Of a stretch of 21,049 bases of DNA, positions 15,498-21,049 are shown in pieces (within the stretch, counting starts at the first letter, position 1; every line of letters starts with the position of its first letter). Source of the stretch: Meira nashicola (taxonomy: Eukaryota; Basidiomycota; Exobasidiomycetes; Exobasidiales; Brachybasidiaceae); assembly GCA_001600355.1 (NCBI GenBank), contig BCJU01000011.1, positions 68,085 through 89,133 on the forward strand. The letters are read 5' to 3'. The position numbers were made by a program, and so were the translations under genes. The notes beneath the pieces were generated by a model, which was not told the DNA's origin, made no database searches, and was given only the letters and a program-made list of their open reading frames with translations.

Positions 15498-17054
15498 TTA
15501 TGGATAATATAAAGGTCTTTCTGTCATTTCTGCTTCTTTCTCTAATTGAGCTGCAAGCTTTTGTGATAAACCAGAATAATAAGTTGGATTGATAGGAAGT
15601 ACCCATTGTAAGAGTCTCTTGGAGGAGCTAATGTTAATTTGTGCTTCATTTAATACCTCATCAATGGAATGCATAGAGAATGGAACGACATTTGTTCCAT
15701 TTGAATGTTTACCTTGACAACGAATTTCAAGCCATTCAAGCTTTTCTTGCGTAATTCTCTTTTGTTCTTCTAAAGGTGGAAGCATACTTTCGCCTCTAGC
15801 TAAATATGCACCTATCCATAAAGCTCCTGCTTCTGAACTTGTTGCAGAGAATAAAGATGATCCAAAACCGTTNAATGTTAAATCTGGAACGTCNAATGGC
15901 TTAATGTGTCTATACATGAACCAATAACCTCTATGATCCACAAGCTTTTTAGCAATTTCATCTGGTAAGAACGAGGGCGGCTTTTGATGAAATCCAGTTC
16001 CGCAAAGAACTAGATCTGCAGGAATGAATGAGCCACTTGAAAGATAAGCTCCCCATTGTTTTGGATCGGAAGGAGAGGGTGCCAATTTGACGATATAATT
16101 ATCCCTCTTGATGGTAAGCTTACCTTCTCGTACTTTATTATATAAACCTTCAGTAGAAAGACTGATTGTACTCTGAGCAACTGTTTCGAACGGTAATCTT
16201 GGCATCATATCGATTGATTTNAANCCTAANTGACCTGCTATAACCCATTCAAGTGAATTCATNAANCCATTTCGAACTGTTGATCCGATTGAAGTTTTAT
16301 GGAAAAAGCTTTCAATGAAATTTGTCGGACGAATATATTCAAAAAGTGCTTCTCCCATTCGAGTTAATAAAAGCCATTTGTANGTTAATCCTCTAATCTT
16401 TCTTGGAACTTTCCAAATTAATCTTCTGGCAACTAAAGTTACACTTTTTGCTCCAGTTCCTTCTTCTGCTGCAGCATTAGCAACATCACATGCAGATTTA
16501 CCGTATCCTACCACGACTACATGTTTATTCTTTAAAGTTTCATTTGAACCTACTGCGCATGTATGTTGTACTTGTCCACCTTGTGCTTCAAATTCTTCCA
16601 TTCCGTCAAATCGAGGAACATCACCATCACTAAAGATACCTGTACATACGATCACATGATCTGCTTCGATTGTTGAATGTGAATTNTTAATTGTTAAAAT
16701 CCAAGGTATATTTGCTGAAAGTGGATGAGCTCCTCCTTTACGTTGAACTTTGATCACTTCTGTATTAAGTTTAATCATTTTTTCCATTTGATTCTTTTCA
16801 ACATATTGTTCTAAATAAGCTTGAACTTGACTTCCATTTGGCCATTGATCNTAANTTTTTGGCATTGGTAAATCTGATAAACAATATGTATCTTTTGTGT
16901 TTTGTGTATGTAAACCTGGATAACGTCTTGATGATGACCAAACTCCTCCAACATCAGAGCATTTCTCTAATACTATACATTCATGACCAAGTTCACGTAA
17001 TGTTTTTGCTGTTGTTATTCCCGAGAATCCGCTTCCAATGATTGCAATACGCAT
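15498..17054 (-). CDS. Flavin-containing / Baeyer-Villiger-type monooxygenase, 518 aa
   Basis: A class B flavoprotein monooxygenase. Two Rossmann motifs are present: IAIIGSGFSGITTAKTL (residues 3-19) for FAD and VVVVGYGKSACDVANAA (179-195) for NADPH. Between them, RFDGMEEFEAQGGQVQHTC (148-166) occupies the place of the FxGxxxHxxx(Y/F) fingerprint, with His164 but longer spacing. VVGGVW-like DVGGVWSSSRRYPGLHTQ (34-51) binds flavin. LVLCGTGF later is the usual conserved strand. Such enzymes insert oxygen into ketones or oxidise N or S atoms. No intron. Eleven Ns occur, ten of them in third codon positions, supporting the frame. The start at the complement of 17052-17054 follows a TATATATAG about 72 nt upstream. 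It is divergent from the cupin gene. Confidence 0.92.
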   Translation of the reverse strand: MRIAIIGSGFSGITTAKTLRELGHECIVLEKCSDVGGVWSSSRRYPGLHTQNTKDTYCLSDLPMPKXXDQWPNGSQVQAYLEQYVEKNQMEKMIKLNTEVIKVQRKGGAHPLSANIPWILTIXNSHSTIEADHVIVCTGIFSDGDVPRFDGMEEFEAQGGQVQHTCAVGSNETLKNKHVVVVGYGKSACDVANAAAEEGTGAKSVTLVARRLIWKVPRKIRGLXYKWLLLTRMGEALFEYIRPTNFIESFFHKTSIGSTVRNXXMNSLEWVIAGXLXXKSIDMMPRLPFETVAQSTISLSTEGLYNKVREGKLTIKRDNYIVKLAPSPSDPKQWGAYLSSGSFIPADLVLCGTGFHQKPPSFLPDEIAKKLVDHRGYWFMYRHIKPXDVPDLTXNGFGSSLFSATSSEAGALWIGAYLARGESMLPPLEEQKRITQEKLEWLEIRCQGKHSNGTNVVPFSMHSIDEVLNEAQINISSSKRLLQWVLPINPTYYSGLSQKLAAQLEKEAEMTERPLYYP

Positions 17055-17455
17055 TTTTGATACTTTTTAGAAGAAAAGATTTGAGACAATTAGGGCAGTG
17101 ACAGGATGAAGAAGACATAAATGGTCTATATATATGTATATTGTCTGCAGCTCATTAAACAATTTAAAGTTTTTTCTTCGGTGTAGGGGCGCTGCGCAGC
17201 GTACCTTATCACAACTCTCTTCNTCTGATAGGACTGATAAGGGAAGCCTTTAGCGTGATTCGTCTGCGCAGCGTAGTGCTTCGTTATCTGAATGCATCTT
17301 CTTATCACGCATAACATCCGCGCNTAAATGCCGAGAAGTTTAAGAGGAAAAAGAAGCGGAAGGGTTCCGGTAAGATGAATGAGAAAGGATATAAAGGAAG
17401 TCTCGCGCATCGCTTGATAATTATGAATATATCTCCTAATCGAATCTTTACCACG
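17055..17455. promoter_or_regulatory. Bidirectional promoter between monooxygenase and cupin with CTGCGCAGCG sites
   Basis: The divergent 401-nt gap holds the perfect 12-bp palindrome CGCTGCGCAGCG (17190-17201) and CTGCGCAGCG (17264-17273), 74 nt apart. The minus-strand gene has a TATA-like element, TATATATAG, at 17126-17134. The cupin has TATAAAGG at 17390-17397, 66 nt before the ATG I choose. One element set could serve both genes. Confidence 0.6.
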
Positions 17456-18058
17456 ATGACAAGTCTACAACGTCCACATATTGATGACAAAGGAAGATGG
17501 CNTTTCTTTGGAGGTGATTTGATTGCATGGAAAGTTGGTCAACAAGGTGATTCATTCACTTCTGCTCAAATATTTAAAGCAGGTTCAAAACATTCAGGTA
17601 TAGGACCAAAAAGTACAGCAACNCCACCTTATCATACACATTTATATCAAACTGAAACTTTTGACGTTCAAAGTGGAACTTTATGCTATAAAATTGATGG
17701 AAAAGAAGGAAAACTTCAACCAGGTCAAAAAGCNGTCATTCCACCACATAGACCACATACGTTTTGGAATGATCCTTCTACTGGAACTGATTTATACGTT
17801 CATATTACTGTAANAGGTGGTGATAATGCTGGTTTTGATGAAGAATTTGTAAGAAACTTCTATGGATATTTGTCCTCTGTAACAATGCTAGGAAAATCGC
17901 CAAATCCATTTCAAATGATTCGATTTTTAGATGATGCAGATGTAATTTTGGCAGATATTCCGTTCGGATTGGGAGGTTGGTTTAACAAAATTATCGGAAG
18001 ATGGATAGGAGGTTATCTTCTTGGCTATCCTACAAGGTATAAGGCTTTCACTGAATAA
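17456..18058 (+). CDS. Cupin-fold protein, 200 aa
   Basis: A single-domain cupin. Motif 1 is HTHLYQTETFDVQSG, with His60, His62 and Glu67 and the usual six residues to Gly74. Motif 2 is GQKxVIPPHRPHTFWN, with His101 as fourth ligand and Asn105. A divalent metal (Fe, Mn or similar) is therefore likely bound, and dioxygenase, isomerase or binding roles are all possible. The C-terminal 35 residues (IPFGLGGWFNKIIGRWIGGYLLGYPTRYKAF) are hydrophobic and aromatic and could contact a membrane. Start: the ATG at 17456 (ACCACGATGAC) is preferred over in-frame ATGs at 17375 and 17423. A TATAAAGG at 17390 lies downstream of the first and too near the second. Similar fungal cupins occur beside oxygenases in metabolic clusters, but the reaction is unknown. 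Confidence 0.87.
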   Translation: MTSLQRPHIDDKGRWXFFGGDLIAWKVGQQGDSFTSAQIFKAGSKHSGIGPKSTAXPPYHTHLYQTETFDVQSGTLCYKIDGKEGKLQPGQKXVIPPHRPHTFWNDPSTGTDLYVHITVXGGDNAGFDEEFVRNFYGYLSSVTMLGKSPNPFQMIRFLDDADVILADIPFGLGGWFNKIIGRWIGGYLLGYPTRYKAFTE

Positions 18059-18123
18059 NATAACGTCCTCGGACTTTTTCCGACTTATCTTTATAGCATT
18101 CATCTGTACACTGAAATGATTAA

Positions 18124-18131
18124 TATATAAG
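18124..18131 (+). promoter_or_regulatory. TATA box of the alpha/beta hydrolase
   Basis: TATATAAG lies 43 nt before the ATG at 18167 and 64 nt before a second in-frame ATG at 18188. The spacing slightly favours the second as the real start. Confidence 0.45.
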
Positions 18132-18166
18132 TATACTCCCTTCTAAAACCTGTGTGTGCATTTATC

Positions 18167-19262
18167 ATGAACACAACCATCATTAAAATGACATCTGAAA
18201 NCATAGAGAAAGCTTTCAAGGAAACAAAGGAAGGNCTTTCNGTTTATGCTGATATNATTCTCCCNTCGAACGTCTCTGAACATCAAAAGCCTCTTCCAGT
18301 CTTGGTCTGGTGGCANGGTGGAGGNTTNTTACAAGGAACAAGAAAAGGNACTGCNCCTCATTTNCAAAAGGCGCCCGAACAACATAATATTATTGTAGTT
18401 TCNGCTGATTATAGATTAGCTCCACAAGTACGTNTGCCAGAGATCCTATCTGATGTTGGAGATCTTTTACGTTGGATTGATTCGGATGAATTTGCAAAAT
18501 TAACAAAAAATAAAGCAGATCANAAGAAAGTCTTTGTCAGNGGAAGTTCTGCAGGAGGTTGGTTAGCACTTNTAGCTGCTTCTGGATTAGGATTTAAAGA
18601 ATGNGGTTTGAATTTACCNCCTAAACCNNTTGGATGTATAGCAATNTATCCAATCAGTGACCTTTTAGACCCTTTTTGGAATACAAAACAACANCCTGTC
18701 ACTTATTTCCCACGNATTATTGANGGNGNAAAAGAATTANGTCAAGCTCTCGATCCAAANTCAGANNTTTTGACTTTTTCTGCTTTGGATGCNCCTAGAT
18801 CTGTTTTTTATCATTATATGATTCAAGAGTGAGTGAATATTACCAGTCTTGAATCCATCANTTTGATCGGCTAACANTNTTTATCTCTTAAAAGAGCACT
18901 TNTACCATCCCTTNTACTNGATGGGACNGGCANTAAACCAGAAGTNTTTTCAGTAGCNCANGCTATCTCAANAGGTGATATTGAATTACCTCCTACTCTT
19001 TTAACACATGGAAGGTGAGCTTGTCTTTTTGGAGAGAGGTTAAATGATGGCATCTACTCATACTNCATTCTCANTTTTTAACAGCATTGATGATAAAGTA
19101 CCTCCACGTCAAGCTATGGNTGTTTATTCAGCAGCNAAAGNAAAAGNATTCAAAGATATAGAATTANTGATCGAAGAAGGAAAGGATCACTTATACGACA
19201 GAGATCCAAGTATAGATATGGCTGTCATGTATGCTTTCATTAAGAAATATAGCACAGCTTGA
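18167..19262 (+). CDS. Alpha/beta hydrolase (HSL / arylacetamide-deacetylase type esterase), about 319 aa
   Basis: Three exons, 18167-18828, 18895-19014 and 19085-19262, with introns of 66 and 70 nt (GTGAGT...AAAG and GTGAGC...ACAG). The joins give a continuous frame: ...YMIQE-ALxPS... and ...LLTHGS-IDDKVPPRQAM. Features are WWxGG (49-52; the X codon is CAN, so His or Gln, and His gives the family HGG oxyanion motif), ADYRLAPQ (80-87), nucleophile Ser128 in GSSAGG (126-131), Asp in IDDKVPP and His in GKDHLYD near the end. It would hydrolyse a carboxylic ester or lactone, cytosolic. There are about 45 Ns, the densest in the window; in exon 1, 24 of 31 are third codon positions. The start could be 18188. 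Without the introns the gene would appear as a truncated 226-aa reading frame. Confidence 0.85.
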
Positions 19263-19523
19263 CTGCACATGNACACAATNAANTGAAAAAGTGTTTACGT
19301 GCGGGNANCGAGTGCGGGAACNTNGATTGCCGGAAAAAACGCGTCTTATCTTTAGATAACAGAGATTGCACCTNAACCNNNNAAAACNNTNNACGGCATA
19401 TCGGGAAGAAAGCTGTCTGATGCATAATGAAATGAAATCTATGCCCCCACTCTAAAGTTCCTCCTTCTTAAAGACACCATAATNATATCCGGATAAGACC
19501 CGAATGAACAAATCAAAAAGTGC
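19263..19523. other. Intergenic region between hydrolase and right-hand regulator
   Basis: 261 nt, rich in Ns around 19371-19391. It holds CGG-containing stretches such as GTGCGGGAAC, TGCCGGAAAA and TATCGGGAAGA, the last resembling TCGGGAAA of the left block. No TATA box is clear. Confidence 0.4.
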
Positions 19524-21049
19524 ATGATGGATAATACTAACACATCAATGCATCTTTCTTGTCCGCAATGTCGGAAAAGGAAGATAAAATGTGATAGAAA
19601 GTTTCCATGCGGTCAATGCAAAGTACGAGGAGAAGAAGATTATTGTCAAGCTGTTATTAGAAAGTATAATACACTAACAAAAAATGATGATCAAACAACA
19701 AAAATANTTGATAATGNTGATTATAATNCTTTGCTACAAAGATTAAACCAACTTGAAGGAAGAGTACAACGATTAGAAGATAAAGACAATAAAAAAGAAG
19801 AACAAGNAGAAACAATTATACAGCAGCAGCAGCCTTCATATACTCTAACAAATGCAGATCATGAACGTGTTTCATTAATGGTAGAAGATGTGGCAATGGG
19901 ACATTTGGGCAAAAGATCAAGATTTGATGAACAAATTAATGGATCGAATANGAGAAAAACAGACAATGATGTCGTACGACAACAATTTCAAGATACCACT
20001 AGCATCCTTCAACAGCGTACAAGAGATCATGTAATCGATTTAATATACACATATAAACAATTCCTTCCTAATCAAGAAATAACTTTNAAATTGATCGAAT
20101 TCTACTTTCAAGATATAAGTTGGTTTACTGATATTTTGGACAAAAATACNTTTTTTCAACAATATCAAGAATGGGCAAACTTTTCATTCGATGAGAAACA
20201 TATTGATCCTTGCTTCTTCTCACTTTTATTGATNGTTCTCACTTTGTCATTACACATGATGAATGAAGAAGATTTACGTGATATAGGAATTCTNAAAACC
20301 GTTGATGANAANNTTTCACATATTCATCTTGCTCAAAGTTTATTCGCCGCAACTCAACAAGTTCTTTGGTCTTCNAACTTTTTAGGAAATTGTCAATTAG
20401 ATCATTTNNCTTGNATTGTTTTGATGGGTTTATATCAATATGATATAAAAGATGAATCTGACGCTCATTGGATCTTATTNGGNTCTGCAATCAAAGCTGC
20501 TCAAAACTTAGAATTAGCAGATATGCAAAGATCAACTTTTTGGAATAAATCNGATCCACAAACACAAAAACGTGCAAAAGAGATCTGGTGGATGTTAATT
20601 TGGTATGATTGGTCTCATGCTTTTGGTCATGATGGAAGGTATTCAATCATACCATCCCAAAATAAGAATTGGATACCTGATTCGACTTCATTGCAAAATG
20701 ATNATACTTTGTTCAACTTTACCGTAGCAAGAGGTATNTTAGTCAACTTTTATAGAGAGGTGACAGATTTGTACAANTTGACCGATGGCAAGTTGACATA
20801 TGAGCATCGCGAGCATCTTGANGTTGAGNTGGACAAAGTCATNAAACANATACCCAATCGACTGCTTNTCTCTAGTGATAATACGTCACATCAAGCATTC
20901 ACCAAACAAGAACTCTTTGAACAATATTTCATCACTCTCACGATCGAGAACAGAATCTTACGATTACACAGACCCTTCCAAGTTGAGCAGCAAGAAAACC
21001 TTACCAGTCAAGAAGCAAATTCTTCAAGGCAAAAATGTCTCAAAGCAGC
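19524..21049 (+). CDS. Zn2Cys6 transcription factor, N-terminal 508 codons, cut by window edge
   Basis: An uninterrupted frame runs from ATG ATG GAT (19524) to the right edge. Cys13, 16, 23, 29, 32 and 41 form C-x2-C-x6-C-x5-C-x2-C-x8-C with basic RKRKIK between. A short coiled coil follows ([18 protein letters not shown]), the usual dimerisation helix, then a Gln run (QQQQ). Further on, [29 protein letters not shown] is the conserved region of the fungal-specific middle homology domain. No intron is apparent. Of about 27 Ns, 17 are in third codon positions, supporting the frame. It faces outward from the cluster, as does the regulator at the left edge, and is a candidate local regulator. A TGN codon (near 20413) could in principle be a stop. 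Confidence 0.9.
   Translation, partial: MMDNTNTSMHLSCPQCRKRKIKCDRKFPCGQCKVRGEEDYCQAVIRKYNTLTKNDDQTTKIXDNXDYNXLLQRLNQLEGRVQRLEDKDNKKEEQXETIIQQQQPSYTLTNADHERVSLMVEDVAMGHLGKRSRFDEQINGSNXRKTDNDVVRQQFQDTTSILQQRTRDHVIDLIYTYKQFLPNQEITXKLIEFYFQDISWFTDILDKNXFFQQYQEWANFSFDEKHIDPCFFSLLLXVLTLSLHMMNEEDLRDIGIXKTVDXXXSHIHLAQSLFAATQQVLWSXNFLGNCQLDHXXXIVLMGLYQYDIKDESDAHWILXXSAIKAAQNLELADMQRSTFWNKXDPQTQKRAKEIWWMLIWYDWSHAFGHDGRYSIIPSQNKNWIPDSTSLQNDXTLFNFTVARGXLVNFYREVTDLYXLTDGKLTYEHREHLXVEXDKVXKXIPNRLLXSSDNTSHQAFTKQELFEQYFITLTIENRILRLHRPFQVEQQENLTSQEANSSRQKCLKA

Overview
The window looks like nuclear DNA of an A+T-rich filamentous or dimorphic fungus, most likely Dikarya. The evidence is short GT-AG introns of 61-82 nt (GTAAGT/GTGAGT donors), two Zn2Cys6 transcription factors, a flocculin/GLEYA-type secreted protein, and TATA boxes 48-111 nt upstream of start codons. 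I could not place it more narrowly. I saw no transposon, virus, rRNA, tRNA or CRISPR.

Layout. At the left edge a Zn2Cys6 regulator gene (1-733, minus, 5' part only) carries an apparent one-base frameshift. It shares a bidirectional intergenic region with a Rid-family (YjgF/YER057c/UK114) gene (1260-1734) whose catalytic-arginine position is Asp. A doubtful small minus-strand ORF follows. Next on the plus strand are a five-exon HxxxD acyltransferase (2714-4464), an NADPH-dependent MDR alkene reductase (4905-6020), a GNAT acetyltransferase (6143-6958), a membrane-anchored FAD oxygenase/halogenase-like protein (7698-9377), a secreted flocculin-repeat/GLEYA protein (10468-11535) and a secreted serine beta-lactamase-like hydrolase (12219-13565). 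Then come a salicylate-hydroxylase-like FAD monooxygenase (13935-15218), a minus-strand FMO/Baeyer-Villiger-type monooxygenase (15498-17054), a divergently transcribed cupin (17456-18058) and a three-exon alpha/beta hydrolase (18167-19262). A second Zn2Cys6 regulator (19524 to the end, plus) runs off the right edge.

How it may work together. Three flavin oxygenases, an alkene reductase, two acyltransferases, a hydrolase, a cupin and a Rid protein lie between two outward-facing regulators. This resembles a catabolic or tailoring metabolic cluster. There is no PKS, NRPS, terpene synthase or P450 here, so it would act on an imported or housekeeping-derived substrate, or the core enzyme lies outside. 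A monooxygenase, hydroxylase and ester hydrolase side by side suggest oxidative opening of an aromatic or cyclic ketone. That is inference.

Two promoter-motif groups support sub-blocks. TCGGKAAAT, AGCCCGCT and AGCGCGCTTAAGAATT-like elements occur before the left genes. A CGCTGCGCAGCG-type element occurs before the three flavoenzyme genes and the cupin. Single Ns are common from about 10.3 kb onward and fall mostly in third codon positions. They therefore look like masked polymorphic sites (heterozygous or dikaryotic material) and independently support the gene models.
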